Below, piece after piece: positions 16,385 to 26,330 of a stretch of DNA of 64,000 bases. Both the position numbers and the translations under genes were made by a program. Origin of the DNA: Rhodobacterales bacterium LSUCC0387. GTDB taxonomy: Bacteria; Pseudomonadota; Alphaproteobacteria; Rhodobacterales; Rhodobacteraceae. The notes under the pieces were generated by a model. That model saw only the letters and a program-made list of their open reading frames with translations, had not been told where the DNA came from and ran no database searches. The stretch is taken from the NCBI GenBank assembly GCA_015689775.1, contig WVSR01000001.1, forward strand, positions 1,055,501 to 1,119,500, given 5' to 3'. Each line of letters begins with the position of its first letter. Position 1 is the stretch's first letter.

Positions 16385-17590
16385 ATGGGCGTGACACTGG
16401 CAAAGACACTCGGCAGTTTTAGCTGCAGTTTGGCCTTGGCCTTGGGGATTTTGCTGCCTCAGGCGGCCAGGGCTCAAGGGTTTGAGACACAGGCAGGATC
16501 GGCCTATGTAGTGGATCATAATTCAGGGCAGGTTCTTTTTGCGCTGAATGCGGATGTGCCTTTGCCGCCTGCCTCTATGTCCAAGTTGATGACGTTGAAC
16601 ATGACGTTTGAGGCGCTGGAAGATGGGCGCCTCACTTTGGAAACCGCACTGCCCGTGTCAGAGCATGCCATGTCCTATGGTGGCTCAACCATGTTTCTCA
16701 ACACAACCGACCGCGTGCAGGTCGAAGATTTGATCCGTGGGGTCGTGGTGTTGTCTGGCAATGACGCAACGGTGGTTTTGGCCGAGGCGCTTAGCCCTGA
16801 TGGCACTGAGGCGGGATTTGCCGCGCTGATGACAGAGCGCGCACGGCAATTGGGTATGGATACGGCAACCTTTCGAAACGCCAGCGGCTGGCCCGCTGCG
16901 GGTCATTTGATGTCGATGCGCGATTTGGGCACTTTGGCTGAGCGTCTGATCACCGAGTTTTCGCAATATTATCACTATTTCAACGAGCGTGAATTTCCCT
17001 TCGACAACCGCGCGCCTGACAATCGCTTTAACCGCAACCCAATTTTGGGATTGGGCATTGGGGCTGATGGTCTTAAAACGGGCCATACCGAGGAGGCAGG
17101 CTATGGTTTGGTCGGCTCTGCCGTGCAAGGTGATCGCCGCGTGACTTTTGTTATTTCAGGCTTGCCTACGGCCGATGCTCGCGCCGGTGAGGCGGAGCGG
17201 ATCGTTAATTGGGCCTTCCGCCAATTTGTCGAGCGCGATGTAATCGCAGCGGGGGATACTTTGGCGCAGGCGCCTGTGTTCTTGGGCGAAACCCCCACTG
17301 TGCCTTTGACTGTGGCCGATGATGTGCGGATGCTATTGCCGCAATTGACGGTCACGGGCGGGCTGCTTGAGGCGGAGGTCACGCTGTCTGGCCCTATTCC
17401 TGCGCCGATTGTGGCGGGCACGCCTTTGGGTGAGCTGCACATTGCGGTCGAGGGGCTTGCGCCGATAACAGTGCCCTTGATTGCCGCCACCGATGTGGCG
17501 CAGACAGGCATAATGGGGCGTCTGGGGGCCGCAACCTCGCACGCAATGGCGGCGGTTATGGGTCAGGTGTCTAGCCTGAGCGATAATTGA
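16385..17590 (+). CDS. dacC: D-alanyl-D-alanine carboxypeptidase (PBP5/6 type)
   Basis: 401 residues with a signal peptide (cleavage near ARAQG, residue 31). Active-site motifs of the serine DD-peptidases are all present: S64-M-S-K67, S124-G-N126 and K231-T-G. It is followed by a C-terminal PBP5-type beta domain. It trims the terminal D-Ala from peptidoglycan stem peptides in the periplasm. The C-terminal end is amphipathic and could anchor to the membrane. tmk starts at the very next base after its stop, suggesting an operon dac-tmk-holB. The symbol is by family and could be dacA. Confidence 0.92.
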   Translation: MGVTLAKTLGSFSCSLALALGILLPQAARAQGFETQAGSAYVVDHNSGQVLFALNADVPLPPASMSKLMTLNMTFEALEDGRLTLETALPVSEHAMSYGGSTMFLNTTDRVQVEDLIRGVVVLSGNDATVVLAEALSPDGTEAGFAALMTERARQLGMDTATFRNASGWPAAGHLMSMRDLGTLAERLITEFSQYYHYFNEREFPFDNRAPDNRFNRNPILGLGIGADGLKTGHTEEAGYGLVGSAVQGDRRVTFVISGLPTADARAGEAERIVNWAFRQFVERDVIAAGDTLAQAPVFLGETPTVPLTVADDVRMLLPQLTVTGGLLEAEVTLSGPIPAPIVAGTPLGELHIAVEGLAPITVPLIAATDVAQTGIMGRLGAATSHAMAAVMGQVSSLSDN

Positions 17591-18220
17591 ATGTCGGGCG
17601 CAGCAGGCGGGCTGTTTATCAGTCTTGAAGGTATAGATGGGGCGGGAAAATCTACGCAAAGCCGCCTTTTGGCGGCGCATCTGCGGGGCCTTGGCCGTGA
17701 TGTGATCGAGACACGCGAACCCGGCGGTGCGGCGGGGGCGGAGGATATCCGCAAGCTGTTGGTTGAGGGGGATCCAGATCGCTGGTCGCCCGAGACAGAA
17801 ATCTTGCTCTTTTCTGCCGCGCGCCGTGATCACCTTGAACGCACGATTATGCCTGCGCTTGCCCGTGGGGCCGTGGTGATTTGTGATCGATTTGCGGATT
17901 CCACCCGCGTTTATCAGGGGGCTGCGCGCGGCGATTTGCGCGGACTTGTTGATGACATCCATGCCCGCGTGATCAGGGTAGAGCCTGACCTGACATTGAT
18001 TTTGGACATGGATCCTGCTGTGGCCTTGGCCCGTGGGTTGGCGCGACAATCGGGCGAAGATCGTTTCGAGGAAATGGGATTGGCCTTTCAAGAGCGGCTG
18101 CGGGCTGGGTTTCAGGCGCTTGCCCGCGATTTCCCCGACCGCTGCGCGCTGGTTGATGCCAATCAATCCCCTGAGACGATCGCACAGGATGTCTCGCGTA
18201 TTGTGGGGGCGCGACTATGA
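17591..18220 (+). CDS. tmk: Thymidylate kinase
   Basis: 209 residues. P-loop LEGIDGAGKST near residue 13-22, the ETREPGG motif that holds the dTMP-binding Arg, and a DRFADST motif. It phosphorylates dTMP to dTDP in the cytoplasm. Starts directly after the carboxypeptidase stop. Its stop overlaps the holB start (ATGA at 18217-18220). Confidence 0.96.
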   Translation: MSGAAGGLFISLEGIDGAGKSTQSRLLAAHLRGLGRDVIETREPGGAAGAEDIRKLLVEGDPDRWSPETEILLFSAARRDHLERTIMPALARGAVVICDRFADSTRVYQGAARGDLRGLVDDIHARVIRVEPDLTLILDMDPAVALARGLARQSGEDRFEEMGLAFQERLRAGFQALARDFPDRCALVDANQSPETIAQDVSRIVGARL

Positions 18221-19344
18221 CGGATGATGATCTCTTGCCTGAGGCGGATGCCGCCGAGGGCCTGCCGCATCCGCGACATGCCCCTCAGCTGATTGGTCAC
18301 ACCGCCGCCGTGACAGAGTTTTGTGCGGCGCTTGCCTCTGATCGGATGCATCACGCGTGGCTGCTCTCGGGGCCAAAGGGCATCGGCAAGGCTACATTCG
18401 CCTGGAAAGCAGCGGAGCAATTACTGAACATCCCCAATGATGCGGGGGTTTCTTTGTTCGACATGCCACCTGATCCGCAGGGCTTCGTCACCGATCCTAA
18501 GGGGGCCGTGGCACGGCGTTTGCGGGCGCTGTCTGAGCCACGGCTTTTGCTATTGCGGCGCGGATGGAATGAAAAAACCAAGAAGTTCTCCGCCGAAATC
18601 ACAGTGGATGAAGTACGCCGCCTGAACCAATTTTTTGGACTTTCCGCCGTAGATGGCGGGCGGCGTGTGGTGATTGTTGATGCGGTGGATGAGATGAACC
18701 GCAACGCGGCCAATGCGCTGCTCAAACTGCTTGAAGAACCGCCTGAGGATGCGGTTTTGCTGTTGATTGCGCATCAACCCGCCAAGCTTTTACCCACAAT
18801 CCTCTCGCGCTGCCGCACTCTGCGCCTCAACCCGCTTGGGGCAGATGAGATGGCCCAAGCCATGCACAGCATTGATGTGCCAGTGGAAGATCCGCGCGCG
18901 GTGGTTGAATTGGCCAATGGATCGGTTGGGGTGGCCGCGCAGATGATTGAGGGGGGCGGTTTGTCGCTTTACGGTTCGTTGGTTTCGCTGATTGGCACAT
19001 TGCCGCGATTGGATCGCGCCCAAGTAATGGCCCTCTCCGAGCAGGTCACGGGCAAAGCAGGGGAAGCGCAGTTTGATCTGATGCTTGCGCTTTTGGATCG
19101 GTTGTTGGCGCGATTGGCCCGAGTGGGTGTAACTGGCGCAATGCCCCCCGACATTGTCACGGGCGAGGGGGCGATTTTGGCGCGTCTTTCGCCAAGCCCC
19201 TATGAGGGGCGCGGATGGGCCGATCTGGCGGATCGTTTGTCCGCTAAGGCGCGACGGGGGCGCGCGGTGAACCTTGACCCTGCCGCTTTGATCCTTGATA
19301 TGATCATAAGCATGGAAAAAGCGGCACCGCGTGTGATGGCGTGA
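18217..19344 (+). CDS. holB: DNA polymerase III subunit delta'
   Basis: 375 residues. AAA+-type clamp-loader domain with Walker A-like GPKGIGKATF, sensor-like DAVDEMNRNAANALLKLLEE and the SRC arginine-finger motif (LSRCRTLRL). The zinc-binding cysteines of DnaX are absent, as expected for delta'. It is a component of the clamp-loader complex at the replication fork. Translationally coupled to tmk, a conserved gene pair. Confidence 0.94.
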   Translation: MTDDDLLPEADAAEGLPHPRHAPQLIGHTAAVTEFCAALASDRMHHAWLLSGPKGIGKATFAWKAAEQLLNIPNDAGVSLFDMPPDPQGFVTDPKGAVARRLRALSEPRLLLLRRGWNEKTKKFSAEITVDEVRRLNQFFGLSAVDGGRRVVIVDAVDEMNRNAANALLKLLEEPPEDAVLLLIAHQPAKLLPTILSRCRTLRLNPLGADEMAQAMHSIDVPVEDPRAVVELANGSVGVAAQMIEGGGLSLYGSLVSLIGTLPRLDRAQVMALSEQVTGKAGEAQFDLMLALLDRLLARLARVGVTGAMPPDIVTGEGAILARLSPSPYEGRGWADLADRLSAKARRGRAVNLDPAALILDMIISMEKAAPRVMA

Positions 19345-19409
19345 TCCTCCTTGAGGTGTGTATCACCCCCCTTGCTGCGCCAAAATCTGCGAGACTGATC
19401 TTTTAGCCC

Positions 19410-20240
19410 ATGGGTGACCGCTTGACCTTCTCCTCTGATGCCACCCCGCAATTGGTCGACAGCCATTGCCACCTGGATTTTCCTGATTTTGAGGGGGAAT
19501 TGGGCGATGTCGTGGCTCGGGCTGTCGGGGCGGGTGTGTCGCGCATGGTGACGATTTGCACCAAAATGGGTAACGTTCCACAGGTGCGCGCGATTGCCGA
19601 GACCCATGCGCCCGTGTTCTGGGCCGCAGGGCTGCACCCGATGAGCGTGGCGGATCAACCGACCGTCACGGTTGAGGATTTAGTAGCCCTTGCCGCGCAT
19701 CCAAAATTTGTTGGCATCGGCGAGACGGGTCTTGATTATCACTACACGGCCGATAGCGCAGAGGCGCAAAAAGACAGTTTGCGTATCCATATTGATGCTG
19801 CGCGTGAGGCAGGGCTGCCCTTGATCATCCATGCTCGCGCCGCGGATGAGGATATGGTGCACATCCTGCGCGAAGGATATGCAAACGGCGCTTACTCCTG
19901 CGTGATGCATTGTTTCAGCTCGTCGGCTGAATTGGCGCGCGCGGCGTTGGATTTGGGGTTTTATCTTTCAATGTCAGGGATTGCGGCCTTCCCAAAATCT
20001 GACGAATTGCGCGCCATTTTTGCCGAAGCGCCGCTTGATCGGATTTTGGTCGAAACCGACAGCCCCTATTTGGCCCCGCCGCCCCATCGCGGACAACGCA
20101 ATGAGCCAAGCTATACAGCATTGACAGCGCAGGTGGGGGCAGATCTCTTTGGCATCAGCCTTGCCGAATTTGCCGCTGCGACCAGTGCAAATTTTGACAG
20201 GCTGTTTTCCAAGGCCGCCCAATGGCAGGGGGGCGTGTAA
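19410..20240 (+). CDS. tatD: TatD family metal-dependent hydrolase
   Basis: 276 residues. Metal and active-site motifs of the TatD/YcfH family: DSHCHLDF, GETGLDYHY, IHARAADEDM, VMHCFSSS and ETDSPYLAPPPHRGQRNEP. Members are cytoplasmic DNases or 3'-5' exonucleases of the amidohydrolase superfamily. It follows holB by 65 bp and precedes the MBL hydrolase by 4 bp, a conserved neighbourhood. Confidence 0.94.
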   Translation: MGDRLTFSSDATPQLVDSHCHLDFPDFEGELGDVVARAVGAGVSRMVTICTKMGNVPQVRAIAETHAPVFWAAGLHPMSVADQPTVTVEDLVALAAHPKFVGIGETGLDYHYTADSAEAQKDSLRIHIDAAREAGLPLIIHARAADEDMVHILREGYANGAYSCVMHCFSSSAELARAALDLGFYLSMSGIAAFPKSDELRAIFAEAPLDRILVETDSPYLAPPPHRGQRNEPSYTALTAQVGADLFGISLAEFAAATSANFDRLFSKAAQWQGGV

Positions 20241-20244
20241 GGTT

Positions 20245-21042
20245 ATGGGGAAGCTGCGTTATACCATTCTTGGCTGCGGCTCATCCGGTGGCGTGCCGCG
20301 TTTGGGGGGGAATTGGGGGGCCTGTGATCCGCTGGAACCCAAGAACCGTCGCCGCCGCTGCTCGCTCTTGGTTGAGCGTTTGGGCGAGGGCGGCACAACG
20401 CGGGTCTTGATCGACACCTCGCCTGATATGCGTGCTCAGCTATTAGATGCAGATGTGGGCGCGCTCGATGGGGTGGTGTACACCCATTCACACGCGGATC
20501 ACGTGCATGGCTTGGATGATCTGCGAATGATCGTCTTCAACATGAAATCCCGCCTCAATGTTTGGGCAGATGCGGCCACGTCCAGTGATCTCTTGTCTCG
20601 CTTTGGCTATGCTTTTGTGCAGCCCGAGGGGTCGGATTATCCGCCGATCTTAACGCTGAACCCAATTGAGGGTGAGATCGTGGTGACGGGGGCAGGGGGT
20701 CCCGTGACGCTGCAGCCATTTGATGTGGAACATGGGCGTATCATGGCGAAAGGGTTTCGCATTGGTGACGTGGCCTATTTGCCTGATGTCTCGAATATTC
20801 CTAAGCCTGCTTGGGAGATGCTATCGGGTTTGGATTGTTGGATTTTAGATGCGCTGCGCCGCACGCCTCATCCGAGCCATACCCATCTTGAGCAAAGCCT
20901 AGATTGGATTGACCGTGCGCGCCCGCGTCGCGCGATCCTGACCAATATGCATTTCGATTTGGATTATCAAACGCTTTGCGATGAAATGCCTGCCCATATC
21001 TCTCCCGCCTATGACGGGCTTTGCATCAGTTTGGACATCTAG
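20245..21042 (+). CDS. MBL-fold metallohydrolase (PhnP/RNase Z-like)
   Basis: 265 residues from the ATG at 20245, 4 bp after tatD; longer in-frame options overlap tatD and lack support. Metallo-beta-lactamase motif THSHADHVHGLDDLR, followed by DVEHGR and a C-terminal LTNMHFDLDY His ligand. The N-terminal GCGSSGGVPRLG is typical of the group annotated with PhnP-like phosphodiesterases. No phosphonate genes are present, so a general cyclic phosphate/nucleotide phosphodiesterase role is more likely. Confidence 0.9.
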   Translation: MGKLRYTILGCGSSGGVPRLGGNWGACDPLEPKNRRRRCSLLVERLGEGGTTRVLIDTSPDMRAQLLDADVGALDGVVYTHSHADHVHGLDDLRMIVFNMKSRLNVWADAATSSDLLSRFGYAFVQPEGSDYPPILTLNPIEGEIVVTGAGGPVTLQPFDVEHGRIMAKGFRIGDVAYLPDVSNIPKPAWEMLSGLDCWILDALRRTPHPSHTHLEQSLDWIDRARPRRAILTNMHFDLDYQTLCDEMPAHISPAYDGLCISLDI

Positions 21043-21045
21043 AAA

Positions 21046-21978
21046 ATGTACGCTCTTTTCGAAGTTGTAATGCCCGTCTTTATTGTCATCGGACTTGGCT
21101 ATTTGATGGTCTGGCGCGGTATATTTTCTGAGGAAGGTGTTGATCTTCTGATGAAGTTTTCGCAAGGGATTGCACTCCCTGCATTGCTTTTTTTGGCGAT
21201 TTCGCGCCTTGATTTGAGCCAAGATTTCCATTTTCCAATGTTGCTTAGCTATTATTCTGGCTCTGTCTTTGTGTTTCTTATGGGTATTTTTGGGGCGCGC
21301 GTCATTTTTGGGCGGCTTTGGACGGATGCGGTCGCGATTGGTTTTGCGGCCATGTTCGCCAATTCCCTTCTTTTGGGCCTGCCAATTATGGAGCGCGCCT
21401 ATGGCCCAGAGAGCCTTGCAGGCAATTATGCAATCGTCGCGCTGCACGCCCCGCTATGTTATCTGGTGGGCGTGACCGCAATGGAGGGTGTCAAGGCGGG
21501 CCGTATGGCGCCTCATATCTTGGCCCTTGCCGTAGGGCGAGCCTTATCGCGCAACTCGCTGACCTTGGCAATTGGTGCAGGGTTTGTCGTGAATGTCATT
21601 GGGATTGGCATGCCCATTGTTGTCGAGGACGGGATTGCGCTATTGGCTCGTGCTGGGCTGCCGACCGCGCTTTTTGGTTTGGGTGGGGTGCTCTATCGCT
21701 ATCGCCCTGAGGGCGAGGTGAGGGTGATCGCAATGGTCTTGATCCTCTCGCTGATTGTGCATCCCGCGATTGGTTGGGTCATGGGATCGCAGATTTTGCA
21801 TATTCCAAGTGAAGATCTGAAATCGGTCGTCATCACCGCCGCGATGGCCCCAGGGGCCAATGCCTATCTATTCGCGAATATGTATGGGGCAGGGCGGCGC
21901 GTTGCGGCCAGCTCGGTTTTGGTTGGCACGGGGGTTTCAGTTTTGACCTCATCAATTTGGCTGATCATCTTGGGGTGA
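21046..21978 (+). CDS. AEC (auxin efflux carrier) family transporter
   Basis: 310 residues with about ten hydrophobic helices. The N-terminal FEVVMPVFIVIGLGYLMV and the mid-sequence GLPIMERAYGPE match the AEC/MdcF permease family, which moves small organic acids or similar anions across the inner membrane. The C-terminal APGANAYLFA motif also fits. The substrate cannot be told. It starts 3 nt after the MBL gene, so it is probably co-transcribed. Confidence 0.9.
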   Translation: MYALFEVVMPVFIVIGLGYLMVWRGIFSEEGVDLLMKFSQGIALPALLFLAISRLDLSQDFHFPMLLSYYSGSVFVFLMGIFGARVIFGRLWTDAVAIGFAAMFANSLLLGLPIMERAYGPESLAGNYAIVALHAPLCYLVGVTAMEGVKAGRMAPHILALAVGRALSRNSLTLAIGAGFVVNVIGIGMPIVVEDGIALLARAGLPTALFGLGGVLYRYRPEGEVRVIAMVLILSLIVHPAIGWVMGSQILHIPSEDLKSVVITAAMAPGANAYLFANMYGAGRRVAASSVLVGTGVSVLTSSIWLIILG

Positions 21979-22080
21979 GGCCCCTTGTGAATTTTTGTGA
22001 TGCGGCAACCTTCGCGCTTCCCATTTGCACAATTGTATACTATGGGATGCCGAAATCATCCTCCCTAAGGAGCCAAAGCA

Positions 22081-24285
22081 ATGACCGACCAGACCCCCGA
22101 TATCATCTATACAAAAGTTGACGAAGCACCTGAACTTGCCTCGGCTTCGCTTTTGCCGATCATCGCGCGCTTTGCGCGGGCGGCGGGTGTCTCGGTTGGC
22201 ACGCGCGATATTTCGCTGGCAGGGCGCATTTTGGCGGCTTTTGCCGATCAATTGCCCGTTGATCAGCGCCAAAGTGATGATTTGGCTGCCTTGGGTGAAT
22301 TGGTCAAAACGGCGGATGCCAATGTGATCAAGCTGCCAAATATCTCAGCCTCTGTGCCGCAATTGCAAGCTGCGATCAAAGAATTGCAGGGGCAGGGCTA
22401 TGCCATCCCTGATTATCCCGAAAGCCCTAAAAGCAATCTGGAAAAAGGCGCGCGCGCGAAATATGACGCGATCAAGGGCTCTGCCGTGAACCCTGTTTTG
22501 CGCGAGGGGAATTCAGACCGCCGCGCGGCCAAAGCCGTTAAGGCCTATGCGCAGGCCAACCCACATCGCATGGGCGACTGGACGAAGGACAGCAAAACCC
22601 GCGTTGCGGCCATGTCGGTCGGCGATTTCCGCAGAAATGAAACATCGGTCACGCTGAAAGATGCCGCAACCGCGCGCATCGTTCACGTTGCGGAAGATGG
22701 CACTGAGACTGTGTTGAAGGATGCAGTCAGCTACCCTGTGGGCACGGTTGTCGATGCGACCTTCATGAGTGTCGCAGCGCTGAGCGATTTTCTGGCGGCC
22801 GAGATTGAACAGACCAAGAAAGAAGGGGTTTTGTTCTCCTTACATATGAAGGCGACAATGATGAAGGTCTCTGACCCGATCATCTTTGGTCATGCGGTCA
22901 AAGCCTATCTTGCGCCTGTCTTTGAAGAATTTGGGGATCGTTTGGCGGCACTTGGTGTCAACCCCAATTCGGGTTTGGGTGATCTTTTGGCCCGCGTTGC
23001 AGGCGAGGCTGATATCAAAGCGGCGATTGACGCCTGCATGGCAGCGCGCCCGCCTATGTATATGGTCGACAGTGATCGCGGTATCACCAATTTGCATGTC
23101 CCCTCAGACGTGATTGTTGATGCATCCATGCCCGCGCTGATCCGTGCAGGTGGCAAAGGCTGGGGGCCAGATGGCAAGGAACATGACGTAGTCTGCGTGA
23201 TCCCTGATAATTCTTACGCGCCCGTCTATGATGAGACAATCAAGTACTTCAAAGAAACGGGCAAGCTTGATCCCGCCACCTGCGGCACAGTGCAGAATAT
23301 CGGCCTGATGGCGCAAAAGGCCGAAGAATATGGCAGCCACCCGACCACATTCGAAATCGCCGCAAAAGGCACGGTTCAAATGATCTTGGAAGATGGCACT
23401 GTTATCCATCAACACGCGGTAGAGGTGGGTGATATTTGGCGTTCGGCCTCTACCCGCAAGGCACCGATTGAGGATTGGGTGAATTTGGCTATTGATCGTC
23501 AGCGCGCCGAGGGCTGTGAGGCGGTGTTCTGGTTGGATGAAACCCGCGCCCATGACGCGGAATTGATTGCTTGTGTGCGCCCGATTTTGGTAGCGCGCGG
23601 TGTGGCTGACAAATTTGCCATTATGGCCCCGCGTGACGCGACCCGCAAAGCCCTAGAGACGATCCGCGCAGGCAAAAACCATATCGCCATTACAGGCAAT
23701 GTTCTGCGCGATTACCTGACCGATCTCTTCCCCATCCTTGAATTGGCGACATCGGCCAAGATGCTGTCGATTGTGAAGCTGATGCAGGGCGGTGGTTTGT
23801 TCGAGACGGGTGCAGGCGGCTCGGCCCCGAAACATGTGCAGCAGCTGCAAGGTGAAAACCACCTGCGTTGGGACAGTCTGGGCGAGTTCTGTGCCCTTGG
23901 TGAAAGCTTTAAGTTCTTGGCCGAGATGAAGAACAATGCCGCAGCTCGTGTTTTGGGTGAAGCGGTCGAGGCCGCGACCCAAGGCGTTTTGGACGATAAC
24001 CGCAGCCCTGGCCGCAAGGTGGGCGAGCCTGATAACCGCGACAGCCACTATTGGTTTGCGCGCTATTGGGCCGAGGCCTTGGCCGCGCAAGGCGAGGATG
24101 CAAACCTTGCCGCAGAATTCGCGCCAATCGCAAAAGCACTGGCGGAACATGAGGCGCAGATTTTGGCAGAGTTGCACGCAGGTCGCGGTGCGGCTGTGGA
24201 TTTGGGCGGCTATTACCACGCAGACCCCGCAAAGGTTGCAGCCGTCATGCGCCCCTCGGCCACGATGAACTCAATTTTCGCCTGA
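22081..24285 (+). CDS. icd: NADP-dependent isocitrate dehydrogenase, monomeric type
   Basis: 734 residues, the size of monomeric IDH (about 740). Family motifs include [57 protein letters not shown] and [19 protein letters not shown]. It converts isocitrate to 2-oxoglutarate with NADPH formation in the TCA cycle. Strong AAGGAG ribosome site upstream and a good terminator downstream indicate a single-gene unit. Confidence 0.97.
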   Translation: MTDQTPDIIYTKVDEAPELASASLLPIIARFARAAGVSVGTRDISLAGRILAAFADQLPVDQRQSDDLAALGELVKTADANVIKLPNISASVPQLQAAIKELQGQGYAIPDYPESPKSNLEKGARAKYDAIKGSAVNPVLREGNSDRRAAKAVKAYAQANPHRMGDWTKDSKTRVAAMSVGDFRRNETSVTLKDAATARIVHVAEDGTETVLKDAVSYPVGTVVDATFMSVAALSDFLAAEIEQTKKEGVLFSLHMKATMMKVSDPIIFGHAVKAYLAPVFEEFGDRLAALGVNPNSGLGDLLARVAGEADIKAAIDACMAARPPMYMVDSDRGITNLHVPSDVIVDASMPALIRAGGKGWGPDGKEHDVVCVIPDNSYAPVYDETIKYFKETGKLDPATCGTVQNIGLMAQKAEEYGSHPTTFEIAAKGTVQMILEDGTVIHQHAVEVGDIWRSASTRKAPIEDWVNLAIDRQRAEGCEAVFWLDETRAHDAELIACVRPILVARGVADKFAIMAPRDATRKALETIRAGKNHIAITGNVLRDYLTDLFPILELATSAKMLSIVKLMQGGGLFETGAGGSAPKHVQQLQGENHLRWDSLGEFCALGESFKFLAEMKNNAAARVLGEAVEAATQGVLDDNRSPGRKVGEPDNRDSHYWFARYWAEALAAQGEDANLAAEFAPIAKALAEHEAQILAELHAGRGAAVDLGGYYHADPAKVAAVMRPSATMNSIFA

Positions 24286-24313
24286 CGCTCAGGCTACTTC
24301 GCGTGATAATTTA

Positions 24314-24346
24314 GCAAAGCCCCCCGTGGTTTCGGGAGGCTTTTCT
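24314..24346 (+). terminator. Rho-independent terminator after icd
   Basis: Stem AAAGCCCCCCG / CGGGAGGCTTT (one mismatch) with a TGGTTT loop, followed by TTTTCTCT, 30 bp after the icd stop. A textbook intrinsic terminator. Confidence 0.85.
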
Positions 24347-24412
24347 CTGTTTAGGGGCTTTCCATATCGGCCCCAATCAGACAGAACATGGCGCAACATG
24401 AGGGGGGATGCC

Positions 24413-25603
24413 ATGCGCATTGTCATTGCAGGGGCGAGCGGGTTTGTGGGGCAAATGCTTGTGCCCAAATTGCGCGCGGGCGGTGCAGATGTAATGCTGC
24501 TTGGCCGCACCCCTGAGGCGCTGCAGGCGAAATTTCTCGAATGTGCGGTGTCGGATTATGCAAACCTATCGCAGGCGCTGCAGGGGGCAGATGTGCTGCT
24601 CAATTTGGCCGTGCTCAATTCAGATGTGGGGGCAAGCCTGAGCGCGTATCAGGCCATCAATGTGGAATTCGCAGCCACGCTTGCGCAGGCGGCGCAGGAT
24701 GCGGGGGTGCGGTTTATCAATGTCAGCTCAACCCATGCTTTGGAAGCAGGCAACAGATCCGCCTATGCCCAAAGCAAGCGCGATGGTGTTGCCGCAGTCG
24801 ATGCGGTGGGGGGGGATATCGTGCATCTTTATCTGCCCGCGATTTATGGCGCGACATTCGCAGGCGCGTTGCACCATCTAAACCGCTTACCCAAGCCCCT
24901 AGCGCGGGTTGCCTTTGGCCCGATTTCAGCGCTGAAGCCGACTCTGTCCGTGACGCGGCTGGCGGAGTGGCTGTGTGATCACGCGCGGACCGCCCCGCGT
25001 GAGCTCGTGCTGAGTGACGGGCAGGGGGGCAACCTCACCTATCGCACGGTCAGCCGCGTGATGGATTTAGCCGCCGCAGTGGGTGGATTGGTCCTATTCG
25101 CGCTGCCTATACTGGCCTTGTGGGTTTTGATCCGCAAAGAGGGCGATGGCCCTGCAATTTTCGCGCAACCGCGTGTGGGCCGTGGGGGGCAGGTTTTCAC
25201 TTGCTACAAATTCCGCACTATGGCGATTGGCACGAAACAGGCGGGCACGCATGAGGTTTCAAGCGCCGCCGTCACGCCGTTGGGGGTTAAGCTGCGCCGA
25301 TACAAGCTTGATGAGCTGCCGCAGCTTTGGAACGTCCTGTGGGGTGATATGAGCCTTATTGGCCCACGCCCCTGCCTGCCCGAGCAAGAGGAATTGGTGC
25401 GCTTGCGGAAGGCGGCGGGCGTTTTGGATATTCGTCCGGGCATCTCAGGCCTTGCCCAAGTTGCTTGTGTGGATATGAGTGACGCCGCGCGCCTCGTCGC
25501 ATGGGATGCCCGCTACATCGCGCTGCGCGGTCTGATTTTGGACATCCGGTTGATCTTGCAAACGGCCCTTGGGGCGGGGCAGGGCGATCGCGTGGGGAAA
25601 TGA
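24413..25603 (+). CDS. Fused NAD-dependent sugar epimerase and phosphoglycosyltransferase
   Basis: 396 residues from the ATG at 24413 (AGGGGGG upstream). Residues 1-~215 form an extended SDR/epimerase: IVIAGASGFVGQML, NVSSTHALEAG, and YAQSK as the YxxxK site. Residues ~225-395 are a bacterial sugar transferase (WcaJ/PglC core): one membrane helix, then FAQPRVGRGGQVFTCYKFRTM, the DELPQLWNVLWGDMSLIGPRP catalytic block, and a C-terminal GISGLAQV. The enzyme probably modifies a sugar nucleotide and loads it onto undecaprenyl phosphate. It may initiate a glycan made by this locus. Confidence 0.88.
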   Translation: MRIVIAGASGFVGQMLVPKLRAGGADVMLLGRTPEALQAKFLECAVSDYANLSQALQGADVLLNLAVLNSDVGASLSAYQAINVEFAATLAQAAQDAGVRFINVSSTHALEAGNRSAYAQSKRDGVAAVDAVGGDIVHLYLPAIYGATFAGALHHLNRLPKPLARVAFGPISALKPTLSVTRLAEWLCDHARTAPRELVLSDGQGGNLTYRTVSRVMDLAAAVGGLVLFALPILALWVLIRKEGDGPAIFAQPRVGRGGQVFTCYKFRTMAIGTKQAGTHEVSSAAVTPLGVKLRRYKLDELPQLWNVLWGDMSLIGPRPCLPEQEELVRLRKAAGVLDIRPGISGLAQVACVDMSDAARLVAWDARYIALRGLILDIRLILQTALGAGQGDRVGK

Positions 25604-25845
25604 GATTGATTTCGCGCGTGTTTGATAACTGATGTTTCGTGACATTTGAAATTCATGAAAAACACCGCAAATACACAGCCACGCGCGCAGAACGCGTTTC
25701 GTGTTGCAAAATCAGTGGGTTAGGGATTTTGGGCTGTCGCGCGTTTTTGAGTGTGTTCGGCGCGTGTTTTTAGTGGCCCGAGTGTTGCAAATTCTGGCGG
25801 CGTGGCGTCTGATTACTTCGTGATTTTATTTGGGAGGGCGTCGCT
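25604..25845 (+). promoter_or_regulatory. Probable promoter region with short direct repeats
   Basis: 242 bp upstream of the secreted-protein gene. It holds two copies of GTGTTGCAAA (25701-25710 and 25782-25791) and three similar blocks of the form CGCGTGTTTxxx (about 25610, 25738 and 25762). No sigma-70 boxes can be called with confidence. The repeats could be binding sites for a regulator. Confidence 0.3.
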
Positions 25846-26289
25846 GTGAGATTAATTTTTGCTCTAGTCTTGGGAGTGTTTGCAATGGACGGTGCCCCGG
25901 TTTTTGCTCAGAGTTATTCCGAGCCCGCGCGGGGTACTGCCACGCGGGCTGCTCTGATGGACGCGATACGTCCGCACGTGGAGTGGGACCTCGGTCAGCC
26001 CATTGAGTTTGTCGTCGACGAGTTGAGGGTGGCGGGCGATGTGGCATATGGTTCCCTCTCTCCGCAGCGGCCGGGTGGTGGCGCGATTGACCTCTACGAT
26101 ACACCGGGCTCTCGGCGTGGTGAGATGGAGCCTGAGTACATGGACGGGACGCACGTCGCGGTCCTGTATCGTAAGCTTAGGGAGACGTGGGTGGCGGTTC
26201 ACCACTCGATCGGCGCAACGGATGTGTGGTTCGCGGCGCCAGATTATTGCATTGAGTATGCCGCCGTAATCCCCGAGTGGTGCAAGTAG
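25846..26289 (+). CDS. Secreted protein of unknown function
   Basis: 147 residues from a GTG at 25846 with GGGAGGG upstream. Signal peptide MRLIFALVLGVFAMDGAPVF-AQ. The mature part is acidic, with the segment HVEWDLGQPIEFVVDELRV and a C terminus with two cysteines (DYCIEY, EWCK) that may form a disulphide. The pattern resembles small periplasmic proteins of roseobacters, but I cannot name the family. GC-rich with codon use unlike the following locus. Likely co-transcribed with the glycosyltransferase 41 bp downstream. Confidence 0.65.
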   Translation: MRLIFALVLGVFAMDGAPVFAQSYSEPARGTATRAALMDAIRPHVEWDLGQPIEFVVDELRVAGDVAYGSLSPQRPGGGAIDLYDTPGSRRGEMEPEYMDGTHVAVLYRKLRETWVAVHHSIGATDVWFAAPDYCIEYAAVIPEWCK

Positions 26290-26330
26290 TGGGTTCCTGA
26301 ATTGCTGATGAATTTGTGTGAGGGTGCTCA

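Noticed and set aside
17333-18166. A 277-codon minus-strand frame opposite tmk.
   Set aside because: Antisense shadow of dac and tmk, both well supported.
19200-19658. A 152-codon minus-strand frame between holB and tatD.
   Set aside because: It is antisense to the ends of holB and tatD, whose coding sense is clear; long antisense frames are expected in GC-rich codon-biased DNA.
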